Source of the DNA: Sphingomonas sp. LY29
Lineage (GTDB): Bacteria > Pseudomonadota > Alphaproteobacteria > Sphingomonadales > Sphingomonadaceae
Length of the DNA stretch: 64,000 nucleotides
NCBI RefSeq assembly: GCF_035593985.1
Contig: NZ_CP141587.1
Coordinates: 2,106,001 to 2,170,000 of the forward strand
Direction of reading: 5' to 3'
This document shows positions 49,226 through 58,018 of this stretch, piece after piece. Position 1 is the stretch's first letter; each line of letters begins with the position of its first letter. The position numbers and the translations under genes are program-made. Below the pieces are notes generated by a model, which did no database searches, was not told where the DNA came from, and saw only the letters and a program-made list of their open reading frames with translations.

Positions 49226-49975
49226 TCAGCGGCAGCCGCGCCAACCGGTCGCGCCGCGAGATGCCTGATCGAAGTGAAGATGGTCGGCATGCGCCGCATT
49301 ATAATCGGGCGACAGGACGGTGGAGAACAGGTCGCAGGCGCCATCGCGAACGTCGCGAAGAAAGGCTTTTTCGTCCACCTTGCCGTTCCAGTTGCCGAGA
49401 AGGGTGATGCGGCGGCCGTCGGCCAGGCGGAAAGCGACGATGTCGACCGCATCGGCGGTGGCATGCTCGCTGAACGGGCCGTCGCTGCGCCCGTAGAGAC
49501 GCCGGCAACTGTAGCTTCCCGCATGGTCGATGCGCGTGACGCGGCTGTCGAAATGGCGACGCGCGGCGAGCTGGACCACATCGTGTTCCCAGATCGCCAG
49601 TGCCGCCGCGACCGGGCAGGCGGTGACCAGTCCATCGGGCCGGAAATCGATCGACCGGTCGGTTTCGGGCGTCAGGCGCACGCCGTCGTCGTAACCGCAC
49701 TGGCCGCCTTCGGCCGACCGGGGCGGGGCGGCGACCTCCGCGAAGCCGGCAGCGTCCAGTAGGGCTTTGCACGCCGGACCGTCGTCGGTGAGCGCGGCGA
49801 GCTTGCGACCGGTAAAGGGCCCCACCGGATCGTCGAGGCTTAGCGGCGTCCAGGGGAAGCGTTCGGGCTCTTCGACCACCACCCGCTGATATTCGCGCCA
49901 CCCGAGGAAGAGTGCGCCCACCAACAGGAGGATCGTCAGCCAGCATCCGATCCGGGCGCTGCGGGGTTTAGGCAC
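49226..49975 (-). CDS. extensin-like C-terminal domain protein (membrane-anchored)
   Basis: A 249-residue protein with one N-terminal membrane span (CWLTILLLVGALFLGW, residues about 10-25) and an extensin-like C-terminal domain in the periplasm: SCRRLYGRSDGPFSEHATADAVDI and the C-terminal AHADHLHFD are typical of the Extensin_C family, a fold related to peptidoglycan-binding/DD-carboxypeptidase-like metal enzymes (His and Asp residues). It starts at GTG 49975, overlapping the NUDIX stop by eight bases. Exact role unknown. Duplicated at 63087. Confidence 0.83.
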   Translation of the reverse strand: MPKPRSARIGCWLTILLLVGALFLGWREYQRVVVEEPERFPWTPLSLDDPVGPFTGRKLAALTDDGPACKALLDAAGFAEVAAPPRSAEGGQCGYDDGVRLTPETDRSIDFRPDGLVTACPVAAALAIWEHDVVQLAARRHFDSRVTRIDHAGSYSCRRLYGRSDGPFSEHATADAVDIVAFRLADGRRITLLGNWNGKVDEKAFLRDVRDGACDLFSTVLSPDYNAAHADHLHFDQASRGATGWRGCR

Positions 49976-50714
49976 GAAAGGCGGTCGTGAGCGGTTCGAA
50001 CAAGATCGGATAGCCGCGATCGCCGGGAATGCGGACGTGAGGCACGCCGTCGATGTCCTCGACCCACGGGATGATTGTATCGAGCGAGTGATCCTTCGCA
50101 TCTTCGATCGCGGCGGTCAGCAGGCGATGCCGCGCCAGCCGTTCCAGGTTACGTTTGGTCGGGAAGATCGCGTGGGCGTCGCCGCGCTCGATCCGCTTCA
50201 GAATGTCTTCTGGCGATGCCCACTCGGCGGCGACGCACTCGCCGGGTTGTGGCGTGGTCGGCCAATCGCCCTTAGGCGAGGGCGCCAGATAGAAGATCGT
50301 GTCGAACTTCCGTGGCTGCTTGAATGCCGGCATCCATCGCGCGAACGGCACGAGCAGGTCGAGGTCGAGGCGCAGCCCCATCGTCGCGATCGCGTCGGCG
50401 AAGTCGTCGCCGGCGAGTAGTCGCCGCTGAAGTTCGGGACCGGCCTCGGGAGCGGCGTCCGCAGCGACCAACACCGCGCTCTCCTCGACCGTTTCGCGAA
50501 TCGCGGTGATCTTGGCCGCCTCATCGGGCGAGCCCAGTTCCGCAGCGAATCGACGGTCGGCGTTATCCACCCGGCCGCCGGGAAAAACGGTCGCGCCAGC
50601 CGCGAAAGCCATGCGCGACGACCGCTCCACTACGAGAATTCGCGGATCGGCGAAAGTGGGAGTGGGGTCGCGCCAGACGATCAGGGTGGCGGCGGGAATG
50701 GCGTCGTCGTGCAT
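49968..50714 (-). CDS. NUDIX-family hydrolase (NUDT19-like)
   Basis: A 248-residue protein. The Nudix box is stretched (GGRVDNADRRFA ... AAKITAIRETVEESAVLV): the REx2EE core is present but with an insert, as in NUDT19-like acyl-CoA/CoA diphosphatases. The C-terminal half (PRKFDTIFYLAP, EWASPEDIL) also matches that group. ATG 50714 is favoured (MHDDAIPAATLIVWRD). Likely cytosolic. Only its C-terminal part recurs in the second copy (63829-64000). Confidence 0.85.
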   Translation of the reverse strand: MHDDAIPAATLIVWRDPTPTFADPRILVVERSSRMAFAAGATVFPGGRVDNADRRFAAELGSPDEAAKITAIRETVEESAVLVAADAAPEAGPELQRRLLAGDDFADAIATMGLRLDLDLLVPFARWMPAFKQPRKFDTIFYLAPSPKGDWPTTPQPGECVAAEWASPEDILKRIERGDAHAIFPTKRNLERLARHRLLTAAIEDAKDHSLDTIIPWVEDIDGVPHVRIPGDRGYPILFEPLTTAFRA

Positions 50715-50744
50715 GAAGCCTGCTGTAGAAGCTGTTCGATCCAA

Positions 50745-50779
50745 AGAAAAAGGGCCGGCAGCCCGAAGGCGCCGGCCCT
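50745..50779 (-). terminator. terminator of the small lipoprotein gene
   Basis: On the minus strand AGGGCCGGC pairs with GCCGGCCCT across GCCTTCGGGCT (with a TTCG-type inner loop), followed by TTTTT. It ends transcription of the 50813-51097 gene before the NUDIX gene. Confidence 0.8.
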
Positions 50780-50812
50780 TCCTTTTCCACCCCCCGGAAG
50801 GGATGGTATGGC

Positions 50813-51097
50813 TTACATCGCGTTGACGTCGGCCGGGGTCGTCGCGGACGCGTTCACGTCTGCGTCGTCGATGGCGTCGGCCTTGCGGTCGCCTTCGGCT
50901 TCAAGAGCGTCAGCCTGGTTCTCGAGGGCAGCGGCTTCACCAGTGTTGGCGGTGTTGTCGGCCATCATTTCGAGGTTGTCGGCGGCGGCTTCATAGTTGT
51001 CCTCGACGTTGTCGGCGAGGGTGTCGTCGCCCTTACCGCCACAAGCGGCCAGAGCGAGAGCGGAAGCGCCAACCAGCGCGAACGAAAGCTTCTTCAT
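50813..51097 (-). CDS. small alanine-rich lipoprotein
   Basis: A 94-residue protein with a lipoprotein signal MKKLSFALVGASALALAAC (LAAC lipobox, Cys 19) and an acidic, Ala/Asp/Asn-rich mature part with imperfect repeats of an ADN/AD-like pattern (DNVEDNYEAAADNLEMMADNT). No family recognised; resembles small outer-membrane-lipoprotein-like helical proteins. AAGGGG lies ahead of ATG 51097. A strong terminator follows, so it is a monocistronic unit. Between this gene and ssrA (51098-51265) nothing else is visible. Confidence 0.72.
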   Translation of the reverse strand: MKKLSFALVGASALALAACGGKGDDTLADNVEDNYEAAADNLEMMADNTANTGEAAALENQADALEAEGDRKADAIDDADVNASATTPADVNAM

Positions 51098-51269
51098 TGG
51101 AAAAATCCCCTTTTAATCGTGTGGTGGCGCAGCGCCGTCCTCACATGAGCGGTTCAAACGCAACCACATCCGTAACGGTTCCCCGGAAGCGTCGCTTTTG
51201 TCAATCGCTTGTCTCGCGGAGCAGAGGAGCCTATCTTGGCCATGCCGGGCAACCGGCTACGTCGGTAGA

Positions 51270-51516
51270 TGATTGGGTGGAATAGGCATTTCGGACCCGG
51301 GGGGCAGTACCCCGGCGCCTCCACCACCAGCGGATCATGCGAATTTTTCAATTCGGGTTGGCTGCTGATGGGGGCGAAATAGGATCGACGAGTGCAATAA
51401 AGTCCCAGTTGCCGATCGGTATGAGACCACCGCGACGGCTCATTCACACAAGTGCCAACGATAACGAGGCTCTTGCGATTGCCGCGTAACCCAATGCCTC
51501 ACGGTATAGGTTACTA
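51270..51516 (+). ncRNA. ssrA: circularly permuted two-piece tmRNA
   Basis: The acceptor piece comes first and ends CGCCTCC-ACCA at 51316-51326; an intervening 43 bases with a GAATT/AATTC hairpin follow; the coding piece starts GGGGGCG at 51370-51376, which pairs with CGCCTCC as the acceptor stem with one G-U at position 3. The tag frame starts at GCC 51454 and encodes ANDNEALAIAA, ending TAA at 51489. AATGCCT (51493-51499) is the exact complement of AGGCATT (51284-51290), joining the pieces. Permutation is typical of alphaproteobacteria. The 3' end of the coding piece is uncertain because the repeat junction at 51517 abuts it. Confidence 0.92.
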
Positions 51517-53424
51517 ACGATGGCGGCGAGCCGGCCGAAGGGTGGCATGGCGGCATCACGCCGCGCCTCGGTCTCGGCGGCGTAGAAACCGGCGACGTCG
51601 CCCGACACCAGCGCCTCGATCACCGGCGCGCCGGGATCGTGAGTCTGGACCAGCACGCGTCCGGGCTTGTCGCCGCGGCCGGCGCGGCCCGCGACCTGCT
51701 GAATCTGCTGGAAACTGCGCTCGGCGGCGCGAAGGTCACCGCCTTGAAGGCCGAGGTCAGCATCCACGACGCCCACAAGCGTCAGGTTGGGGAAGTGGTA
51801 GCCCTTGGTAATCAATTGGGTGCCGACGACGATGTCGATCTCGCGCGCATCCATCGACCGGACGAACTCCGCGGCACGGGCGGGCGACCAGATCGTGTCC
51901 GAGGTGACGATGGCAGTTCGTGCATCTGGGAAGAGAGCCGCCACTTCGTCGGCGATGCGCTCGACGCCGGGCCCACACGCAACCAAGCTATCTTCGTCGC
52001 CGCACTCGGGGCACAGCCGCGGCGGGGGGCATGACGTGACCGCAATGGTGGCAGGCCAGTCGATGCATCAGCCGATGCTCGACCATCCACGCAGTGCAAT
52101 TCGGGCATTGGAAGCGGTGGCCGCACGTCCGGCACAGCGTCAGCGGGGCGAAGCCGCGGCGATTGAGGAAGAGCAAGGACTGCTCGCCGGACGCAAGGTT
52201 GGCTTCGAGCTCGGCAACGAGGCTCGGCGCCAGCCAACGGCCGCGCGGCGGCGGGTCCTGGGTCAGGTCGATCGCCGCGATGCTGGGCATCGTCGCGCCG
52301 GCGTGGCGCTCGCTCAACTGCACTTCGCGGTAACGGCCGATCTCGACCATGTGGCGAGTCTCGATCGCCGGGGTGGCCGAAGCGAGGATGACCGGAATCT
52401 GCTCGAAATGCCCGCGCATCACCGCGACGTCGCGGGCGTGATATTGGACGCCTTCCTCCTGCTTGAAGCTAGGCTCGTGCGCCTCGTCGACGACGATCAG
52501 GCCAAGGTTCGCGTAGGGCAGGAATAAAGCAGACCGCGCGCCGACCGTCACCCGGGCCTCTCCCGCGGCGATCGATCGCCAAGCGCGCCGTCGTTGCGAG
52601 GAGCGAAGGTCTGAATGCCACGCGACCGGCTCGCAGCCGAAGCGTGCAGTGAACCGCGTCAGAAACGGCTCGGTCAGCGCGATTTCTGGTAGCAGGACGA
52701 GCATCTGCTTGCCCTGTCGAAGCGCCTCCGCGATCGCCTCGAAATAGACTTCGGTCTTGCCAGATCCGGTGACGCCATCAAGCAGCACCGGGTCGAACCC
52801 CTGGCCGATCGCGGCGGTCAGGCTGTCGGCCGCCTCGCGCTGTTCACCACGGAGCGTAGGCGGTGCGAAGTCCGGGTCGGGTTCGGGGAAAGGCGCGTCG
52901 CCGTCGACTTCGACCCGTTCGAGCGCGCCGACGTTAACCAGCCCGCGCATCACCGCGTCGCTGACTTCGGCATGTGCGGCCAGTTCGCGGATCGTACCCT
53001 GCCGGCCTTCGATCTTCGACAGTGCCTGTTCGCGTTGCGGAGTCAGCCGCGCGGGCACGTCACCCGTCAGCCGATATTCGGTCATCGTCCGTGGACCGGC
53101 CAGCGCGGACGAGGACGGCAACACCATCCTCAGCACGCTTGCCAGCGGGGAGAGATAATAGTCGGCGGTCCACTCGGCGAGGCGGCGGAGCGGGGCGGCG
53201 ATGGGCGGGACATCGACCAGACCGGCGAGCGGCCTCAACCGATTGTCGCCCACTTCTTCGGTCGGAAGCCGATCGGCATCCCACGCGACCCCGATCAGCT
53301 GGCGCGGGCCGAGCGGGGCCACGACGACGCTGCCCGGCACGACCTCCAGCCCGTCGGGGACGCGATAGTCGAGCGGTCCGAGCGCGGCGTTGAGGGTCAC
53401 GACTCTGGTGCGGGGAAGCGGCAT
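51517..53424 (-). pseudogene. priA: priA second copy: truncated and frameshifted
   Basis: Identical to the intact priA except for one extra G in the run at 52024-52029, which shifts the frame within the last zinc knuckle (LCPECG region), and for the loss of the C-terminal 86 residues at the repeat junction. The frame beyond the shift runs out of the repeat and stops antisense in ssrA (51444). Only the first roughly 466 codons from ATG 53424 are intact. As a real locus it would be non-functional; it is also the expected look of an error-prone contig end. Confidence 0.9.
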
Positions 53425-53433
53425 CGCCCTCAG

Positions 53434-53454
53434 CCCTCCCTGCAACAGGGAGGG
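53434..53454. repeat. GC-rich palindrome, second copy
   Basis: Same CCCTCCCTG-CAA-CAGGGAGGG hairpin as at 39573, between purC and priA of the second unit. Confidence 0.6.
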
Positions 53455-53461
53455 GCGCCCA

Positions 53462-54244
53462 TCACTTGCCGCGTTTCTTGCGGTGCGAGTCCAGGTCGAG
53501 GACGGCGTTTTCTTCGCCCTCTTCAGGGAGGAGGCCGAGCCGACGGGCGACTTCCTGATAAGCTTCGGCTTCGCCGCCGAGACTTTGACGGAAGCGATCC
53601 TTGTCGAGCTTCTCGTTGGTCTTCATGTCCCACAGACGGCAGCCGTCGGGAGAGATTTCGTCGGCAAGGATCACGCGCGCGAAATCGCCGTCCCAGACCC
53701 GGCCGAATTCCAGCTTGAAGTCGATCAGGCGGATGCCGATCCCGGCGAACATCCCGCACATGAAGTCGTTCACGCGGATCGCCATGTCGGCGATGTCGTT
53801 CATCTCGTCCTGATTGGCCCAGCCGAAGCAGGCGATATGCTCGTCCGCGATCAGCGGATCGCCAAGCGCATCGTCCTTGTAATAATATTCGATGATCGTG
53901 CGCGGAAGCTGGGTGCCTTCCTCGATCCCCAGGCGCTTCGACAGCGAACCCGCGGCGACGTTGCGGATGACGACCTCGATCGGGATGATCTCGACCTGGC
54001 GGATCAGCTGCTCGCGCATGTTGACCCGGCGGATGAAATGGGTCGGCACCCCGATCGTCGCGAGCGACGTAAAGATGTGCTCCGAGATCCGGTTGTTGAG
54101 CACGCCCTTGCCGTTGATCGTGCCGCGCTTCTGCGCGTTGAAGGCGGTCGCGTCGTCCTTGAAATACTGGATGAGCGTACCGGGCTCGGGACCCTCATAG
54201 AGGATCTTAGCCTTGCCTTCGTAGATCTGGCGGCGTCGAGCCAT
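53462..54244 (-). CDS. purC: SAICAR synthetase, second copy
   Basis: The 260-residue product is identical to that at 39601-40383. If the duplication is real this is a second functional purC; if the repeat is an assembly artefact this is the same gene counted twice. Upstream and downstream sequence is also identical, so regulation would be the same. Confidence 0.9.
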   Translation of the reverse strand: MARRRQIYEGKAKILYEGPEPGTLIQYFKDDATAFNAQKRGTINGKGVLNNRISEHIFTSLATIGVPTHFIRRVNMREQLIRQVEIIPIEVVIRNVAAGSLSKRLGIEEGTQLPRTIIEYYYKDDALGDPLIADEHIACFGWANQDEMNDIADMAIRVNDFMCGMFAGIGIRLIDFKLEFGRVWDGDFARVILADEISPDGCRLWDMKTNEKLDKDRFRQSLGGEAEAYQEVARRLGLLPEEGEENAVLDLDSHRKKRGK

Positions 54245-54322
54245 GCTGAGGGGAACTCCGGCTGAAATCGAAAGAGGGGCGGCTATAGGCGAGCCGCCCC
54301 CCATCCGCAATTCACGCCGCCG

Positions 54323-57184
54323 CTATCGCGCCGCGGTAGTGATCAGCCCTGCATTGGGGGTCCGCACGCTGACGACCCGCACCCGGCGAAGCGTTTCGGG
54401 AAGGAGATATTGCTTCGCCAGCCGCTGCAGCTCGGCCGGTGTCATCGCGGCGTAAATCGCCTCCTGCTGTCGGACGCGTTCCAGCCGGGCGGCGCGGCCC
54501 TGCGCGCGGGCGGCTACGCCCAGCCACCAGCCATTTTCGCGGCGGCTGCGGGCAAGCGATTCGAGGATCGGGGCGCGGACGCGATTGAACAGATCCTGGT
54601 CGATCGGCTTGTCGCGCAGCGATTGGGTCGCGGCATCGAACGCGGCCTCGACCTCGTCGATCTTGTCAGGCGCAACGACGGTGCTGGCCGACAACGTGCC
54701 GAAATCGTCGTAGACGTCGGACATCGTCGATCCGACGCTAACGCCGTAGCTGGCGCCCAATTGTTCACGGATCGATTCGGTCAGCATCAGGTCGAGCGCC
54801 TGAGCGAGCATTCCCATCCCGATTTCCTTGCGGAAGTCGTCGTCGTCGTCGGTCGGCCAGAAAGCAGCGACAAGCGCCTGATCGGCCGGGCCGGAGTGAG
54901 TGAGGCGGATCGGCGAGCGATCGGCACGGAGCGTCACCTTGCGCGGATCCACAATCGCGCCATCGTCGCGACGCTTCGGCAGCGCGCCGAAACTGGCGGC
55001 GACGGCGGCGATCGCGGCGTCCTCATCCATGTCGCCGACGATCCCGATTTCGATCGGCGCATCGGCCAGCAACGGCGTCATCGCCGCACGCGCCTCGGCG
55101 AAATTGCGCTGCAGCAGCGCCTGGGCGGGCGGCGCGCCGAAACGATAATCGTTGTTGAGCAGGATGACGGGAACGCGCGTCGCGAACACCGACATCGGCT
55201 GGCTGTCGAACTGCTTATCGATCACGGGCACGATGTTCGACCAGCGCTGCGCCGCCTCGGGGCGATAGCCGGGATCGGTGAGATAGGCCGCGCTGACCTT
55301 CATCTGGAGCGCGAGGTCGGCGGGCGTGGTCGCGCCGCCGGAAGAAAAGGCATCGGGCCCGACCGAGCTTCCGGCCGAGTAGACGCGGCCGGCCAGCGCT
55401 TCCTTGATATCCTCGAACGACTGGCGGCCGGTCCCGGCCATGGTCGACAGCGACGACAACATGATGTTGAGCCCGGGCTTGTCCTGCGGAAGCGCCGCCT
55501 GACCTCCGGCCATCCTGACCGAGAAACGTACCCGCCCGGCTTCGAAATCGGTTTTCTTGATGTTGAGCCGCACGTTGTTGGCAAAGCGGACGGTGCGGAT
55601 GCCGAGGTCGGCGATGCGCGTATCGCTGACGACCTTGCCGGGTTGGCCAAAGTCCTCATAGGCGAAGGCCTGATCGGCGGCGGCCGCGACGGCGGCGGGG
55701 AGAGGACGCATCTGCGCCTCGGCCCACGCCATCCCGATCGCGGCGGGGGTCACCGGCAATTTCTCGCTGACGTGGATCAGCGGCGCGCTTCCCTTCCACT
55801 TCTCGCGGAAGGCCGCATTGACGGCGTCGAGCGTGATCGTCGGCTGAATTTCTTTGAAAAAGGCCAAGCGCCAGGCAGGATTGGTCAGCACCGCGCGGTC
55901 GTCGCTGGCCTCGGCGATGGTGGCGGCGAGCGTGGCATTGCTGCGCGTGCCGGCCTGTTCGGCGGTCGTCCGGAAACCGGTCTCCATGCGCGCCAGTTCG
56001 CGCTTCAGTTCGGCAGCGGTGAAGCCATTGGCGAGCGCGGAGCGCAATTCCCTCTCTGCGGCGGCAAGTGCATCCGCCCACGCGCCGTCCTTCGCGCTCA
56101 CCGTCAGGCTTTCGCTGAAGGCGAGGTCGCGAAATCCTCCCGATCCGGCCGAAGCACCGATCAGCGGCGAATCCTCGCGGTTGACGAGCCGCGTGAGCCG
56201 TCGCGAGAGGATGGCGGTGCCAAGGCTGTCGAGGAGGCTGTCGCGCCGTTCAGCCCGGGTGTCGATCGGTTCTTCGTAAGGCCGCAGCACCGTGACGCTC
56301 ACGGCCGTGGCGACATTGGTATTGCGGAAGGTGTCGACCGCGGTCGGACGCGCGAAGTCGATCTTGCCGACGGCGGGTTTGGCGCCCGCAGGACCGACGC
56401 CGCGCCAGTCGGCGAACTTCGCCTTGATCTTGGCCTCGATCGCTTGCGGGTCGATGTCGCCGACCACCACCAGGGTCGCATTTTCGGGGCGATAATAGCG
56501 ACGATAGAGCGCGCGCATCGTTTCCGCGCTGGCGGTCTGCAGCACTTGCGGCGTACCGATCGGCAGGCGCCGCGCGTGCAGCGCCTGCGGCATGGTGAAG
56601 CCGAGTTGGTCGATCAGTTGTCGAAGCTGAAACCCTTCGCGGCTGCGCCGTTCGCCGAGAATCACGCCCCGTTCGCGATCGACCGCGGCAGGATCGAACT
56701 TCACCTCGCTGGCGACCTCGCGCATCAGGAAAAGGGCGTTGTCTACCCGCGCCTGGTCGGCGACCGGAAGCTCGAGCATGTAACTGGTTGAATCGAACCC
56801 CGTCAGCGCGTTCGTGTCGGGGCCGAAGCGCAGGCCCTGCCGTTCGAGAATGCGCACCATCTCGCCCTCGGCGACATTGGTGGTGCCATTGAAGGCCATA
56901 TGCTCGATGAAGTGGGCCAGCCCGCGCTCATTCTCCGCCTCGGCAAGCGAGCCAGCACCGATACGCAGGCGCACCGACGCCGCGCCCTTGGGCGTGCCGT
57001 TGCGCATGATCGCATATTTCATCCCGTTAGGAAGGTTGCCGAGGCGGATCGCGGGATCGGCGGGCACGTCGGTGGCCGGCACCCCCCAGCCGTTGGCCGA
57101 AACCGAAGGGGTCTGCGCGATCGCCGACAGCGAGAGAGGGAGCAGCGCGGCCAGGATGACCGATCGACCGAACAAATGTCTCAA
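54323..57184 (-). CDS. exported M16-family metallopeptidase, second copy
   Basis: Identical 953-residue protein to 40462-43323, with HFIEH inverted zinc motif and signal peptide. Start TTG 57184. No divergence was found, which means either a very recent duplication or an assembly duplicate. Confidence 0.87.
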   Translation of the reverse strand: MRHLFGRSVILAALLPLSLSAIAQTPSVSANGWGVPATDVPADPAIRLGNLPNGMKYAIMRNGTPKGAASVRLRIGAGSLAEAENERGLAHFIEHMAFNGTTNVAEGEMVRILERQGLRFGPDTNALTGFDSTSYMLELPVADQARVDNALFLMREVASEVKFDPAAVDRERGVILGERRSREGFQLRQLIDQLGFTMPQALHARRLPIGTPQVLQTASAETMRALYRRYYRPENATLVVVGDIDPQAIEAKIKAKFADWRGVGPAGAKPAVGKIDFARPTAVDTFRNTNVATAVSVTVLRPYEEPIDTRAERRDSLLDSLGTAILSRRLTRLVNREDSPLIGASAGSGGFRDLAFSESLTVSAKDGAWADALAAAERELRSALANGFTAAELKRELARMETGFRTTAEQAGTRSNATLAATIAEASDDRAVLTNPAWRLAFFKEIQPTITLDAVNAAFREKWKGSAPLIHVSEKLPVTPAAIGMAWAEAQMRPLPAAVAAAADQAFAYEDFGQPGKVVSDTRIADLGIRTVRFANNVRLNIKKTDFEAGRVRFSVRMAGGQAALPQDKPGLNIMLSSLSTMAGTGRQSFEDIKEALAGRVYSAGSSVGPDAFSSGGATTPADLALQMKVSAAYLTDPGYRPEAAQRWSNIVPVIDKQFDSQPMSVFATRVPVILLNNDYRFGAPPAQALLQRNFAEARAAMTPLLADAPIEIGIVGDMDEDAAIAAVAASFGALPKRRDDGAIVDPRKVTLRADRSPIRLTHSGPADQALVAAFWPTDDDDDFRKEIGMGMLAQALDLMLTESIREQLGASYGVSVGSTMSDVYDDFGTLSASTVVAPDKIDEVEAAFDAATQSLRDKPIDQDLFNRVRAPILESLARSRRENGWWLGVAARAQGRAARLERVRQQEAIYAAMTPAELQRLAKQYLLPETLRRVRVVSVRTPNAGLITTAAR

Positions 57185-57259
57185 CGCGATTCTCTCCGCC
57201 CCCGGATTGATGATGCGAAGCTTAAGCGCCTGATTTAAAAGAACAAGCGTGAGGAAGTC

Positions 57260-58018
57260 TTATCGTCCGGCAATCGTCCGCACCTGATCGGCGTAGAGCC
57301 GGCCGACCGGCTGTTCGCTGCCGTCGGCAAGCCGCGCGATCCAGCGACCCGAGGCATTCCGGCTGAAGCCGGCGATGAAGTCGCGGCGAACGATCGCCGA
57401 CCGGTGCAGGCGCACGAACCGTTCGGGATCGAGGCCTTCCTCCAGCGCGGTCATCGAATGATGGATCAGCCAGCTGCGATTGCCGACGTGCAGGCGCATA
57501 TAATCGCGCTCCGCACTCACCCGGTCGATGTCGCGCGTGGCGATTCGGACCAGGCCGGTCAGGTCCGATGCCCAGAATTCCTCGAGATAGGGAGACGACG
57601 GCGTGGCGGGCTCGTCCGGCGTGCCCTCGGCGTCGCGGGTCGCGATGTAATCGACGGCTCGCTCGATCGCGCGTGACAGCCGTTCGGTGTCGACCGGCTT
57701 CATCAGATAGTCGATCGCGGCCACGTCGAAGGCCGCGACCGCGAACTGGTCGAACGCCGTCACGAACACGACCGCCGGCGAAACCGGCTGTCGCGACAGC
57801 GCGCGAGCGACTTCGATCCCGTCCAGTCCCGGCATGGCGATGTCGAGCAGGACGAGATCGGGCGCTAGCGCCTCGGCCATCCGGACGGCGCTTTCGCCGT
57901 CATGCGCAGTGCCGACGAGGTGGATCGAGTCGATCCGTGCCAGCATCATCTGCAATCGCTCGGCGGCGAGTGGCTCGTCGTCGGCGATCAGGACCTTCAA
58001 GGCGCGCTGCTCAGTCAT
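57260..58018 (-). CDS. LytTR-family response regulator, second copy
   Basis: Identical to 43399-44157, including the eight-base overlap with the kinase gene and ATG at 58018. Confidence 0.87.
   Translation of the reverse strand: MTEQRALKVLIADDEPLAAERLQMMLARIDSIHLVGTAHDGESAVRMAEALAPDLVLLDIAMPGLDGIEVARALSRQPVSPAVVFVTAFDQFAVAAFDVAAIDYLMKPVDTERLSRAIERAVDYIATRDAEGTPDEPATPSSPYLEEFWASDLTGLVRIATRDIDRVSAERDYMRLHVGNRSWLIHHSMTALEEGLDPERFVRLHRSAIVRRDFIAGFSRNASGRWIARLADGSEQPVGRLYADQVRTIAGR

Larger units (their letters stand above)
37657..51516. repeat. first unit of 13.86-kb direct repeat
   Basis: From 37657 the sequence is repeated head to tail at 51517. The repeat runs at least 12.48 kb, to the window end, and contains priA (C-terminally cut), purC, the M16 peptidase gene, the LytTR/LytS-type pair, two small hypotheticals, the Mur ligase, LD-carboxypeptidase, SWIB, extensin and part of the NUDIX gene. 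If the second copy is complete, the unit is 13860 bases and also includes the lipoprotein gene and ssrA. The left boundary lies in mid-gene with only ACGA shared beyond the break. No IS or long repeat flanks it. Confidence 0.93.

Noticed and set aside
37657-51516. IS- or rRNA-mediated duplication
   Set aside because: No IS, inverted terminal repeats, rrn genes or long homologous repeats lie at the boundaries; only four shared bases (ACGA).
51270-51530. tmRNA gene as attachment site of a genomic island
   Set aside because: No integrase and no direct att repeat; what follows is a precise copy of housekeeping genes already present upstream, not an island.
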